A stretch of DNA of 64,000 bases from Yoonia maricola (GTDB lineage Bacteria > Pseudomonadota > Alphaproteobacteria > Rhodobacterales > Rhodobacteraceae): positions 806,001 through 870,000 of the forward strand of contig NZ_PGTY01000001.1 of assembly GCF_002797915.1 (NCBI RefSeq). The letters are read 5' to 3'. Position numbers and translations under genes: made by a program. Shown one piece after another: positions 8,137 to 17,104 of this stretch (positions within the stretch are counted from its first letter, which is position 1; each line of letters starts with the position of its first letter). The notes under the pieces were generated by a model. That model ran no database searches, had not been told where the DNA came from, and saw only the letters and a program-made list of their open reading frames with translations.

Positions 8137-10392
8137 TTGGATACCTCAACGCCTACTCGCTGGATCACACCCGCTGGCCTCATTCCAGTCGCTATCGCTG
8201 GGGGCCTGTTTATCTGGTTTGCACAGATGATCCCGGTGATCGGCGGCGGCGATACACTACGCTATGTCTGGGAATGGGTCCCCAGCCTTGGGGTAAACGT
8301 CAGCATTTATATTGACGGGCTCAGCCTGACCTTTGCGCTGCTGATCACCGGCATTGGTGCGCTCGTGATGCTCTATTCCGCGCGCTACCTTGCCGGGCAT
8401 GTGCATCAGGCCCGGTTTTCGCTTTATCTGACCAGCTTCATGCTTGCGATGATTGGATTAGTTATATCCGATAACCTATTGGCATTGTTCGTCTTCTGGG
8501 AATTAACGACGATCACGTCGTACCTGCTTATCGGGTTTAGCCATGACACCGCAAAAGCGCGCCGTTCGGCATTACAAGCGTTGATGATGACAGGTGTTGG
8601 CGGGCTGGCCCTACTTGCCGGCATCATCCTAATCGGCACGACCGCTGGCACGTTCGAGATGTCCGAGATCAACGCGATGGATGGCGTATTGAAAGACAGC
8701 GTGATGTACCTGCCGATCGTGCTGTTGGTGCTGGCCGGAGCGTTTACCAAGTCGGCGCAAATGCCGTTCCACTTCTGGCTGCCCAACGCGATGGCAGCCC
8801 CCACCCCGGTCAGCGCCTATCTGCACTCCGCCACAATGGTGAAAGCAGGCGTGTATCTGATGGCGCGCACGCATCCGTCATTGGCGGGCACCGATTTCTG
8901 GCTTTGGACACTGACGATTTTTGGTGCCGTGACAATGGTTTTTGCATCCATCATGGCACTACGCCAGACCGACCTCAAGCTCGCGCTGGCGTATACAACC
9001 TTGATGGCGCTTGGCGCGCTGACACTGCTTTTGGGGAATGAAAGCGGGTATACTATTACGGCCGCCGCGACGTTCCTCGTTGTGCACTCTCTCTATAAAG
9101 CGGCGTTGTTCCTTGTTGTCGGCATTCTGGATGCGCAAACGGGTACGCGCGACGCCAACAGCCTTTTTGGTTTGGCCCGCGCCTTGCCAATCACCGCGAC
9201 CGCAGCCGCGATTGCCGCATTCTCGATGGCCGGTTTCCCGCCCTTCCTTGGCTTTATCGGCAAAGAGCTGAAGTATGCGGGCGCGATCGCGGTTGCATCC
9301 GAGCCGATCTTTGTGGCCGGTGCAGTCTTGATCTCGAGCGCGCTGATGGTCGCCATCGCGGGCATCGTGTCCTTCCGCCCATTCTGGAGCAAATCGGGCA
9401 CGCCCATTCCAAACGTCAAAGAAGCGCCGTGGCCCATGCTTGTCGGCCCGGTCGTACTGGCCATTCTGGGCGCGTTCTTCGGCATCTTCCCCGAGACTTT
9501 GGCAACCACATTGGTCAACCCGACCGTCGCCGCGATCATCGGCAATGCAGAACCGGCCAAGGAACTCAAACTCTGGGCCGGGGTCAACCTGCCATTGTTC
9601 CTGAGCATTGCGACGTTCGTGCTGGGCTTCACGATCTACTACTACAAGCAGAAACTGCGCGGCATCCTGATTGGTATGACCACACGCGGCCCCAGCTTTG
9701 ACAATGGTTGGGACAAACTGATGGCCGGGATCGCATCTGGGTCCAAGGCGCTGACGCGGACGATCCAGACCGGGGTCCTCTATCACTATATGATCGTGAC
9801 CTTCGGCACAGCACTTGCAGTGCTTGCCGTGACCTTATGGTTCCGCAGCACAGGTATTCCGGCGATGGGCGTGCCGCAGGTGGAGCTATGGGACTGGCTG
9901 GTATTCCTGCTTGTTCTGCTGGGCGCGGTACTCACGCTGATCACCAATTCACGAATCACTGCCATTGCTGGCTTGGGTGTTGTTGGCATCGGCATGGCGA
10001 TGATCTTTATCCTTTACAGCGCGCCTGACGTGGCGATTACGCAGCTTTTGGTGGAAACGCTGGTGGTCGTCCTCTTTGCCGCTGCCGCTTTGAAGTTGCC
10101 GCATCTGACGCCCGAGCCGCTCAGCAGGCGCTGGCTTGATGCGCTGATCGCGATCGGGCTTGGCGTTGTCACAACCGTCATCTTGCTCAAGGTCACAACA
10201 GGTCCCATTGACCGCGAGCTGACCACTTTCTTTGAAACGTCCAGCTGGCCCGAGGCCTTTGGACAGAACATCGTCAACGTGATCCTCGTCGACTTCCGCG
10301 CGCTGGATACTTTTGGCGAAATCGCGGTCGTCCTGATCGCCGCCATCAGCATCTTTGCCCTGCTCAAGGCCAAGCCCGAGGAAGAGAAATAA
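8137..10392 (+). CDS. mrpA: Mrp Na+/H+ antiporter subunit A
   Basis: The 751-residue subunit is a polytopic membrane protein related to NADH dehydrogenase NuoL. The conserved core includes FWELTTITSYLLIG, a lysine in AGAFTKSAQMPFHFWLPNAM, and YLHSATMVKAGVYL. The C-terminal part (after about 600) is the MrpB-like extension fused in MrpA. Mrp complexes exchange Na+ (or K+) for H+ and support alkali and salt tolerance. The start appears to be TTG at 8137: the same frame is open only back to 8095 and holds no ATG or GTG. The N-terminus is shorter than many MrpA proteins. It is the first gene of the mrp operon, with a 1-nt overlap to mrpB. Confidence 0.93.
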   Translation: MDTSTPTRWITPAGLIPVAIAGGLFIWFAQMIPVIGGGDTLRYVWEWVPSLGVNVSIYIDGLSLTFALLITGIGALVMLYSARYLAGHVHQARFSLYLTSFMLAMIGLVISDNLLALFVFWELTTITSYLLIGFSHDTAKARRSALQALMMTGVGGLALLAGIILIGTTAGTFEMSEINAMDGVLKDSVMYLPIVLLVLAGAFTKSAQMPFHFWLPNAMAAPTPVSAYLHSATMVKAGVYLMARTHPSLAGTDFWLWTLTIFGAVTMVFASIMALRQTDLKLALAYTTLMALGALTLLLGNESGYTITAAATFLVVHSLYKAALFLVVGILDAQTGTRDANSLFGLARALPITATAAAIAAFSMAGFPPFLGFIGKELKYAGAIAVASEPIFVAGAVLISSALMVAIAGIVSFRPFWSKSGTPIPNVKEAPWPMLVGPVVLAILGAFFGIFPETLATTLVNPTVAAIIGNAEPAKELKLWAGVNLPLFLSIATFVLGFTIYYYKQKLRGILIGMTTRGPSFDNGWDKLMAGIASGSKALTRTIQTGVLYHYMIVTFGTALAVLAVTLWFRSTGIPAMGVPQVELWDWLVFLLVLLGAVLTLITNSRITAIAGLGVVGIGMAMIFILYSAPDVAITQLLVETLVVVLFAAAALKLPHLTPEPLSRRWLDALIAIGLGVVTTVILLKVTTGPIDRELTTFFETSSWPEAFGQNIVNVILVDFRALDTFGEIAVVLIAAISIFALLKAKPEEEK

Positions 10393-10811
10393 TGAACTCT
10401 GTCATTCTGATCGCAGGCGCACGCTTGCAGGCAGTACTGCTCTTGGTTTTCTCGGCCTATATGCTGCTGCGCGGTCATAATGCGCCCGGTGGTGGCTTCA
10501 TCGGTGGTCTGATCGCAGCAACCGGGTTCGTGGTCTACGCCATCGCCTGCGGCACGGCTGACGCGCGCAAGGCATTGCGGTTTGATCCCGGCAGTATTGC
10601 AGGTGCCGGGCTGGGCATCGCGCTCTTTGCAGGCCTGATGGCCGCACTTTGGGGCGATGCGCTATTCACCGGCCAATGGCTCTTCATCGGCGCGACAGAG
10701 GATGACAAGGGCATCCCCCTTTCAACCGTTCTGATCTTCGACATTGGCGTTTATCTGGTCGTCCTGGGTGCTGTCCTGTCGATTGCGTTTTCACTGGAAG
10801 AGGCTGTCTGA
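10392..10811 (+). CDS. mrpB: Mrp antiporter subunit B
   Basis: 139 residues with four predicted membrane helices. The N-terminal ARLQAVLLLVFSAYMLLRGHNAPGGGFIGGL is the MnhB-domain signature (GHNxPGGGFxGG). It forms part of the hetero-oligomeric Na+/H+ antiporter in the inner membrane. Its ATG overlaps the mrpA stop and its stop overlaps the mrpC start (TGATGG), indicating translational coupling. Confidence 0.95.
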   Translation: MNSVILIAGARLQAVLLLVFSAYMLLRGHNAPGGGFIGGLIAATGFVVYAIACGTADARKALRFDPGSIAGAGLGIALFAGLMAALWGDALFTGQWLFIGATEDDKGIPLSTVLIFDIGVYLVVLGAVLSIAFSLEEAV

Positions 10812-11167
10812 TGGAACAATTGCTGTCTGTCCTGATCGGCGTTTTGGTCGCTTCGTCTGTCTATCTGATGCTGGCGCGCAACCTGTTGCGTTTCCTATTT
10901 GGGCTTATCCTGCTGTCGAACGCGGCAAACCTGACAATCTTTGTCGCCGGTCGCCTGACGCCGGGCGCACCACCCTTGGTGCCTGACGGCCTTGATGCGC
11001 CCATCGGTGATGTGGCAAACGCCCTGCCCCAAGCCTTGGTGCTGACCGCCATCGTTATCGGCTTTGGCCTCTTCGCCTTCGCCCTCATCCTTGCCTTCCG
11101 CGCTTATCAAAGCCTTGGCACCCTGAACACCGACGAGATGCGCGTCGCCGAACCTAAAGAAAATTAA
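10811..11167 (+). CDS. mrpC: Mrp antiporter subunit C
   Basis: 118 residues with three predicted helices, homologous to NuoK. The LLRFLFGLILLSNAANLTIFVAG stretch holds the conserved second helix, and QALVLTAIVIGFGLFAFALIL is the third helix with the typical ALVLTAIVI motif. It is a membrane subunit of the Na+/H+ antiporter. A 1-nt overlap with mrpB and a 3-nt gap to mrpD place it in the same transcript. Confidence 0.95.
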   Translation: MEQLLSVLIGVLVASSVYLMLARNLLRFLFGLILLSNAANLTIFVAGRLTPGAPPLVPDGLDAPIGDVANALPQALVLTAIVIGFGLFAFALILAFRAYQSLGTLNTDEMRVAEPKEN

Positions 11168-11170
11168 TAC

Positions 11171-12664
11171 ATGAGTTGGTACCTCACCCTTCCACTGGTC
11201 ATCCCCTTCGTGGCCTCGATCATCGCATACCTGTTGCGGTCCTCGCCCCTTGGCGGCTGGGTGTCGATCATCGGATCGGGGCTGGGGCTGATTGCATCCA
11301 TCGCGCTTATGGCGGTGGTGCTGGATGCGGGCGTTGTGGCCGGGCAGATGGGCAATTGGCCTGCGCCCTTTGGGATCACGCTGGTTGCAGACCTATTGTC
11401 TGCGGTGATGGTGCTGATCACAGCGATTACAGGCTTTGCAGTGGCGATCTACGCCTTGGGCGACATTACTGAACGGCAGGCAAAGCTGGGCTATCATGCC
11501 TTGTTCCAGATCCTGCTCGCGGGCGTCACCGGGGCCTTCCTAACGGGCGATCTATTCAACCTATATGTATGGTTCGAGGTCATGCTGATTGCCTCTTTCG
11601 GGCTGCTGATCCTGAACGGAGGCAAAGAACAGATCGACGGCGGCGTCAAATACGTAGCCCTCAACCTGATCTCGACCATTCTGTTCCTAACTGGCATCGG
11701 CCTACTTTATGGCATGACTGGAACGCTCAACTTTGCGGACCTCGCACTGAAGGTCGAAGAGGTTGAAAACCAAGGCCTGCTCACCGTCGTCGCCATGATG
11801 TTCATGGTGGCCTTTGGGGTGAAAGCGGCTGTCTTCCCCCTCTTCTTCTGGCTGCCTGCGGCTTATCACACGCCCAGTTTTTCGGTCTCCGCCGTCTTTG
11901 CCGGACTGCTCACCAAGGTGGGCGTCTACGCCTTGATCCGCATGTTCACGATGGTTTTTGACCACGACATTGGGTTCACGCATACCGTGCTGCTCTGGGT
12001 CGCCTGTTTCACGATGGTAATCGGGGTCTTGGGTGCGGCAGCACAGTCTGATTTCCGCAAAATTCTGTCATTCCACATCATCAGCCAGATCGGCTACATG
12101 ATACTGGGCCTTGCACTCATGACTCCGCTCGCCATTGTCGGCGCTGTCTTCTATCTGGTTCACCATATCATTGTGAAAGCGAATCTGTTCCTGATCGCGG
12201 GCATCGCTAAACGACTGACAGGCGGCACAGATGTCTACCAGATCGGTGGCCTCTACAAATCCGCCCCATTCCTGGCCATCCTATTCCTGATCCCCGCATT
12301 CTCACTGGCAGGTTTTCCACCGCTGTCAGGGTTCTGGGCAAAATACATCATCGTGAAAGCAACTCTCGACCTTGAGATGTGGTTCGTGGCCTTCATTGCC
12401 CTCGCTGTGGGCCTGATGACCATCTATTCAATGACCAAAATCTGGGCCGAGGCCTTTTGGAAACCCCACCCCGGCGGGATCGAGCCGGAACTCAAGGCGC
12501 TGACCAACAAAGCCGCACAGATCATTCCCGTTGCTGGCCTCGCCGTGCTGACGATAATCATCGGCCTGAACCCCGAACCTTTCGTGATATTCGCCGAGCG
12601 GACAACAGAACAATTACTGGACCCCACCGCCTATATTGCTGCCGTATTGGGGGTGACATCATGA
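11171..12664 (+). CDS. mrpD: Mrp antiporter subunit D
   Basis: 497 residues with about 14 helices, related to NuoM/NuoN proton-pumping subunits. Conserved features include YVWFEVMLIASFGLL, the lysine in GVKAAVFPLFFWLPAAYHTPS, and KILSFHIISQIGYMILG, then PPLSGFWAKYIIVKA. MrpD together with MrpA is thought to form the ion path. It ends at an ATGA overlap with mrpE. Confidence 0.95.
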   Translation: MSWYLTLPLVIPFVASIIAYLLRSSPLGGWVSIIGSGLGLIASIALMAVVLDAGVVAGQMGNWPAPFGITLVADLLSAVMVLITAITGFAVAIYALGDITERQAKLGYHALFQILLAGVTGAFLTGDLFNLYVWFEVMLIASFGLLILNGGKEQIDGGVKYVALNLISTILFLTGIGLLYGMTGTLNFADLALKVEEVENQGLLTVVAMMFMVAFGVKAAVFPLFFWLPAAYHTPSFSVSAVFAGLLTKVGVYALIRMFTMVFDHDIGFTHTVLLWVACFTMVIGVLGAAAQSDFRKILSFHIISQIGYMILGLALMTPLAIVGAVFYLVHHIIVKANLFLIAGIAKRLTGGTDVYQIGGLYKSAPFLAILFLIPAFSLAGFPPLSGFWAKYIIVKATLDLEMWFVAFIALAVGLMTIYSMTKIWAEAFWKPHPGGIEPELKALTNKAAQIIPVAGLAVLTIIIGLNPEPFVIFAERTTEQLLDPTAYIAAVLGVTS

Positions 12665-13140
12665 ACCTGTTTCTTCTCAACCTCCTCCTCGCCGTCATCT
12701 GGGCGGGGCTTTGGGGTAGCTTCACGCTGACACAACTGGCATTCGGCTTTGTGATAGGGTTCTTGACGCTTTGGATCGCACAACCGCTTTTTGGCGGGCC
12801 AAACGGTTACTATCTACGCGCTTACCGGATCGTCCGGCTGATCCTGTTCTTCATCTACGATCTTTGCGTTTCCAGCATTCGCGTTGCTTATGATGTGCTG
12901 ACCCCGCAGGATCACAGCAACCCTGCGATCCTTGAGATGCCACTGGATGTTCAGTCTGACATGGAAATACTCTTGGTCACCAACTTGATCTCCCTCACCC
13001 CCGGCACACTCAGCCTTGATGTGACACCGGATCGCAAAACACTGATCGTGCATGCGATGTTTGCAGATGACCCCGATGAAGTAATCCGCAGTCTGAAATC
13101 TGGCATGGAACGTATGGTCAAAGAGGTATTCGAAGCATGA
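12661..13140 (+). CDS. mrpE: Mrp antiporter subunit E
   Basis: 159 residues. The start chosen is ATG 12661, overlapping the mrpD stop (ATGA); the frame is open further upstream but that part is antiparallel noise over mrpD. Two N-terminal helices precede the MnhE domain, with LVTNLISLTPGTLSLDV as the family signature and a small cytoplasmic C-terminal domain (residues about 95-159). It stabilises or assembles the antiporter. The stop overlaps the mrpF start (ATGA). Confidence 0.94.
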   Translation: MNLFLLNLLLAVIWAGLWGSFTLTQLAFGFVIGFLTLWIAQPLFGGPNGYYLRAYRIVRLILFFIYDLCVSSIRVAYDVLTPQDHSNPAILEMPLDVQSDMEILLVTNLISLTPGTLSLDVTPDRKTLIVHAMFADDPDEVIRSLKSGMERMVKEVFEA

Positions 13141-13436
13141 CACCCGCAGCGTTTCTTGATTGGTCTATCTATGCAACCTTTGTGATGGTGATGTTGTCTT
13201 TGGCCATCGCCTTTATCAGATTGGCAAAGGGCCCCACGCTTGCCGATCGTGTGGTCGCGCTGGACATGATGACAATGTCAATCATAGCCGTCTGCGGTGT
13301 CGTGGCCGTTGCCACCGGAGTCTTTGCCATGCTGGACGTGGCACTTGTGCTGGCGCTCGTGGGCTTTCTAGCGACAGTGGCCCTCGCCCGTTATGCAGAA
13401 CGCCGCGACTTGCGCCAGAACGGGGACTCGGAATGA
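13137..13436 (+). CDS. mrpF: Mrp antiporter subunit F
   Basis: 99 residues with three helices. The motif RLAKGPTLADRVVALDMMT after helix 1 is the MnhF signature (RGPTxxDRVxAxD). It is a small membrane subunit of the Na+/H+ antiporter. Both ends overlap neighbours by 4 nt. Confidence 0.95.
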   Translation: MTPAAFLDWSIYATFVMVMLSLAIAFIRLAKGPTLADRVVALDMMTMSIIAVCGVVAVATGVFAMLDVALVLALVGFLATVALARYAERRDLRQNGDSE

Positions 13437-13741
13437 TAGAAATTATCATCTCCATCTTCCTGCTTTTGGGTGGGTTCTTCGCACTGATCGCTGCTATCGG
13501 CGTACTACGCCTGCCAGATGTGCTGATGCGCATGCATGCGTCAACCAAGGCCGGCGTCCTTGGCAGTAGTCTGATTCTGATCGCCGGCGCGATCTTCCTG
13601 CAGGAGATCGAAATCACCGCCCGCGTCGTCGCGATCATCGTCTTCTTGATGCTCACGACACCAATTGGCGCGCATATGATCGGTCGCGCGTCGGTCGATA
13701 ATCTGAAAAAGAAGCACAACAAAGCAAACGACGACGCGTAA
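13433..13741 (+). CDS. mrpG: Mrp antiporter subunit G
   Basis: 102 residues, starting at ATG 13433 in an ATGA overlap with mrpF. Three helices; GVLRLPDVLMRMHASTKAGVLG is the MnhG signature, and TTPIGAHMIGRAS ends the last helix. A short charged tail follows. This completes the A-to-G order of a group 1 Mrp operon. No clear terminator was seen before the hydantoinase gene 67 bp downstream. Confidence 0.95.
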   Translation: MIEIIISIFLLLGGFFALIAAIGVLRLPDVLMRMHASTKAGVLGSSLILIAGAIFLQEIEITARVVAIIVFLMLTTPIGAHMIGRASVDNLKKKHNKANDDA

Positions 13742-13808
13742 CCCCCCTTGCGGATCAGCTATGGCGGCGGGCAACATGAGGTGACCCACTGTGAAGGAGC
13801 GTGCACGC

Positions 13809-15230
13809 ATGTCCAACCCATTCGATCTGTGTATCACCTGTGGTCAGATCGTGACGCCTGCAGGGGTCATCACTGGCGATCTAGGCGTGTGCGGTGATAC
13901 GATTGCTGCGATTGGTCCCAACCTGGGGCCTGCCAAGACCACCATTGACGCCACCGGCAAGTACGTCATGCCTGGCGGCGTCGATCCACATGCACATATC
14001 GAGCAGATGTCAGGCATGGGGGTGATGAACGCCGATACATTCGAAACCGCAACGCGCTCTGCTGCAATGGGCGGAACAACCAGCGTGATTTCCTTTGCCG
14101 CACAGGCCAAAGGTGCGCGGTTAGCCAAGACCGTGGCCGGTTATGAAAAATTGGCAAAGCGCGGCGCGATGATCGACCATGCCTTTCACATGATCGTCAG
14201 CGACACCGACGTGCCGGATTTCGAAAATGATCTGGCTGCGCTAATCGGCGCCGGGCACCGTTCAATCAAAGTCTTTACCACTTACAACATCCAGCTTTCT
14301 GACGCGCAAATCCTGCAAACCATGCAGATCGCCCGCGAATATGGCGCACTGGTCTGCGTCCATGCCGAAACCGATGCCATCATCGCAGAGGCCAAGGCCG
14401 CCCTCATAGCCGACGGCAAGACTGCACCACATCACCACGCCGCATCCCACCCGCGCATGGCCGAGATTGAGGCGATTGAGCGGATGTGCCGCTTTGCTGA
14501 ATACCTTGGGCAGCCAGTGATGATCTTTCACGTCTCGACCGCTGAAGGGGCCGCCGCTGTCCGCGCTGCGCGTGCGCGTGGTGCACCGATTTGGGCCGAA
14601 ACATGCCCGCATTATCTTTTCATGACTGAAAAGGTCCTGCACCGCGAAGGCCTGGAAGGTGCGAAATGGATGTGTTCGCCCCCGCAACGCGAGGTCGCTG
14701 ATCAAGAGGCGTTGTGGGACGCGCTGCATGAGGACGATCTACAAATTGTCTCCTCCGACCATGCGCCTTACCGCTACGATAAAACGGGCAAGCTGTCGGC
14801 AGGCGCAAACGCTGCATTCCAAGACATAGCGAACGGGTTGCCGGGATTGGAGACGCGCCTGCCGCTGATGTTCGACGCGATGGTCAACCAAGGACGCGGG
14901 GGGCCAGAGGCATTTGCGAGGCTCACTGCGACGGCCCCCGCGAAAATCTATGGGCTGCAAAACAAAGGCCGCCTTGCGGTTGGCATGCATGCAGATATCA
15001 CGCTGTGGGATCCTGACAAATCCGTCACCTATGGCGACAACGATCTGCATGACAATGTAGGCTACAATCCTTGGGTCGGCCGCAGGATCACCGGCTGGCC
15101 TACAGATGTCTGGCTGCGTGGCACCCATATTGTTCAAAACGGCGCCTTCGCCGCCGCACTTGGCTCCGGCGTATGGATTGACCGCCCTGCACTTGCGACC
15201 ACACCCACAAAACCCCAACGCCAAGGATAG
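13809..15230 (+). CDS. Dihydropyrimidinase / hydantoinase family cyclic amidohydrolase
   Basis: 473 residues from ATG 13809, chosen because AAGGAG lies about 10 nt upstream; a GTG at 13791 would place that site inside the gene. Metal ligands of the binuclear amidohydrolase fold are present: DPHAH (His61, His63), carbamylated Lys154 in SIKVFTTYN, His185 in VHAETD, His241 in FHVSTAEG, and Asp317 in SSDHAPY. Such enzymes open hydantoins, dihydropyrimidines or related cyclic amides. Fusion-free neighbours are a hydantoin-type racemase and a DapA-family lyase, so hydantoin-like or allantoin-like substrates are more likely than uracil. The precise substrate cannot be read from sequence. Confidence 0.88.
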   Translation: MSNPFDLCITCGQIVTPAGVITGDLGVCGDTIAAIGPNLGPAKTTIDATGKYVMPGGVDPHAHIEQMSGMGVMNADTFETATRSAAMGGTTSVISFAAQAKGARLAKTVAGYEKLAKRGAMIDHAFHMIVSDTDVPDFENDLAALIGAGHRSIKVFTTYNIQLSDAQILQTMQIAREYGALVCVHAETDAIIAEAKAALIADGKTAPHHHAASHPRMAEIEAIERMCRFAEYLGQPVMIFHVSTAEGAAAVRAARARGAPIWAETCPHYLFMTEKVLHREGLEGAKWMCSPPQREVADQEALWDALHEDDLQIVSSDHAPYRYDKTGKLSAGANAAFQDIANGLPGLETRLPLMFDAMVNQGRGGPEAFARLTATAPAKIYGLQNKGRLAVGMHADITLWDPDKSVTYGDNDLHDNVGYNPWVGRRITGWPTDVWLRGTHIVQNGAFAAALGSGVWIDRPALATTPTKPQRQG

Positions 15231-15288
15231 ACATGCACCGCCCCAATACACCGCTCATTCTCACAATCATCGCCAGACGAGCTGACGC

Positions 15289-15972
15289 ATGAGCGGCGAT
15301 ACCCTCATTGTCATCAACCCTAATTCTTCACAAACAGTGACGGATGGGATCAAACTGGCGCTCGACCCGTTGCGCCGATTTGGAACGCCAATCCGGTGTC
15401 TGACGCTGAAAGAAGGTCCGCACGGTATTGAAAACCAACGCCAAGCCGACCTGACCATCGGCCCCATGCTACGCCTCGCAGCTCGTCAAAAAGATGCCGC
15501 AGGCTATGTCATTGCCTGTTTCGGAGATCCGGGTCTGCATGCGCTACGTGATCAAACCGCCCTGCCCGCCTTGGGCATTCAGGAGGCGGGCGTCATGACA
15601 GCCCTCACCCTTGGCCAGCGCTTTGGTGTGATAGCGATCTTGCCACAATCAATCCCGCGCCATCTACGCGCATTCGGGTCGATGGGCGTGCTGGATCGGT
15701 TCGCGGGTGACAGGGCTTTGGGGCTATCGGTGACAGACCTTGCAGACCAGAACAAAAGCCTTGATGCGTTGATTGCAGCAGGCAAACGCCTACGCGACGA
15801 AGACAGCGCAGACGTCCTGATCATGGGCTGCGCTGGTATGGCTCAGTATCGCACCACGCTGGAGCATGAGACCGGGCTGCCGGTCGTGGAACCGTGTCAA
15901 GCAGCGGCAACGATGGCACTTGGTCAAATTGCCCTGAACCTAAGCCACAAAGGAACGTACGATGCTGGATGA
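15289..15972 (+). CDS. Asp/Glu/hydantoin racemase family protein
   Basis: 227 residues of the Asp/Glu racemase fold. The N-terminal LIVINPNSSQTVTD is the hydantoin racemase signature. The two catalytic cysteines expected for cofactor-free racemisation are at Cys77 (IACFGDPG) and Cys181 (MGCAGMA). It would interconvert enantiomers of a 5-substituted hydantoin or similar ring in the cytoplasm so that the neighbouring stereoselective hydrolase can use both. Its last 11 bp overlap the next gene, which indicates coupling. Confidence 0.87.
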   Translation: MSGDTLIVINPNSSQTVTDGIKLALDPLRRFGTPIRCLTLKEGPHGIENQRQADLTIGPMLRLAARQKDAAGYVIACFGDPGLHALRDQTALPALGIQEAGVMTALTLGQRFGVIAILPQSIPRHLRAFGSMGVLDRFAGDRALGLSVTDLADQNKSLDALIAAGKRLRDEDSADVLIMGCAGMAQYRTTLEHETGLPVVEPCQAAATMALGQIALNLSHKGTYDAG

Positions 15973-16879
15973 AACCGCCCAAGGGGTCTTTACCATCGCT
16001 GTCACACCCTTCCTATCGGATGGCGCTCTGGATTGGGACAGCATCGACCGCATGGTCGATTTCTATATCGAAAAAGGGGCAACGGGCCTGACAATCCTCG
16101 GCATGATGGGCGAGGCAGGCAAGCTGATGGCACAAGAATCCATCGCAGTGGTCAAGCGGGTCACGGCGCGCAGCACGGTCCCGATCGTTGTAGGTGTCTC
16201 AGCCCCCGGCTTTGCTGCGATGAAGACCCTCAGCGATGCGGCGATGGAACTCGGGGCGGCAGGCTTGATGGTCGCCCCACCCGGTAGCCTGAAAACCGAC
16301 GACCAGATCGTGGCCTACTACCACAACACCGCCGAGGTACTGGGAGACGCGCCTTTCGTGCTGCAGGACTTTCCGCTGGTCACAAATGTGGTGATCCCCA
16401 CCAAGGTCATCCTGCAAGTGGTAGAGGATTGCCCAACTTGTGTAATGCTCAAACACGAGGATTGGCCAGGGCTGGAGAAAATCAGCGCACTGCGCGCCGC
16501 CTCTGATGCTGGCGCGCGGCGCATTTCGATCCTTTGCGGCAATGGCGGGCTTTATCTGCTAGAAGAAATGCTGCGCGGGGCAGATGGGGCAATGACAGGT
16601 TTCGCTTATCCCGAAATGATGGCGCAGGTCGTGGCAGCACTTCGCGGCGGCGATCTGGATCGTGCACGCGATATCTTTGACGCCTACATGCCCATGGTCC
16701 GGTACGAGGCACAGCCGGGACTGGGGTTGGCCATCCGCAAATACACATTGGCACAGCGCGGTGTAATTGCGCATGATACGGTACGCAAACCGGGCACTGT
16801 TTTAAGTGCTGCAAGCAAAGCAGAAGTCAATGCATTGGCGGCACGACAATCCGTGAAACTAAAATCACTTGGTCTATAA
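15962..16879 (+). CDS. DapA-family (dihydrodipicolinate synthase-like) aldolase/lyase
   Basis: 305 residues of the class I aldolase NAL/DHDPS fold. Lys in CVMLKHEDWPG is the predicted Schiff-base residue, and LGMMGEAGKL replaces the usual GTTGE loop. In place of the catalytic YNxP Tyr segment it has LQDFPLVTNV, so chemistry differs from true DHDPS. It overlaps the racemase gene and ends the catabolic operon. Its likely role is to cleave or dehydrate a product of the ring-opening enzyme; the substrate is unknown. The gene ends exactly at the border of the tRNA-derived repeat that bounds the island. Confidence 0.82.
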   Translation: MLDETAQGVFTIAVTPFLSDGALDWDSIDRMVDFYIEKGATGLTILGMMGEAGKLMAQESIAVVKRVTARSTVPIVVGVSAPGFAAMKTLSDAAMELGAAGLMVAPPGSLKTDDQIVAYYHNTAEVLGDAPFVLQDFPLVTNVVIPTKVILQVVEDCPTCVMLKHEDWPGLEKISALRAASDAGARRISILCGNGGLYLLEEMLRGADGAMTGFAYPEMMAQVVAALRGGDLDRARDIFDAYMPMVRYEAQPGLGLAIRKYTLAQRGVIAHDTVRKPGTVLSAASKAEVNALAARQSVKLKSLGL

Positions 16880-16926
16880 AATGGCGCACCCGAGAGGATT
16901 CGAGCCTCTGGCCTCCGCCTTCGGAG
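16879..16926 (-). repeat. Distal attachment-site copy (3' part of tRNA-Arg)
   Basis: Matches 26693-26740 at 47 of 48 positions. The single difference (G16904 versus A26718) falls in the T-loop. Beyond 16926 the sequence no longer matches the tRNA, so there is no full tRNA here. It has the same orientation as the intact gene, as expected for attL/attR. Confidence 0.82.
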
Positions 16927-17104
16927 CTGGTTCAAGGAGCCATCCGAGTTATACGATAGAGCATGCTGGAGCACGATAACAGACTGAAATAAAATGCTTT
17001 TTAGAATCAAAACTCCGAAGTCCCTATCCCAGAACACGCCTTAATTTCCTTCCGCGTGCTTGCGTGGTGCTTACTCAAAATCGGGGCTTCCGAGGGATGG
17101 GAGC

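Noticed and set aside
13791-13808. Alternative GTG start for the hydantoinase
   Set aside because: The AAGGAG ribosome site would lie inside the coding region; ATG 13809 has correct spacing.
16879-16990. A second tRNA gene next to the DapA-like gene
   Set aside because: Only the 3' 45 nt match tRNA-Arg; the 5' half cannot form acceptor or D arms. It is an attachment-site copy.
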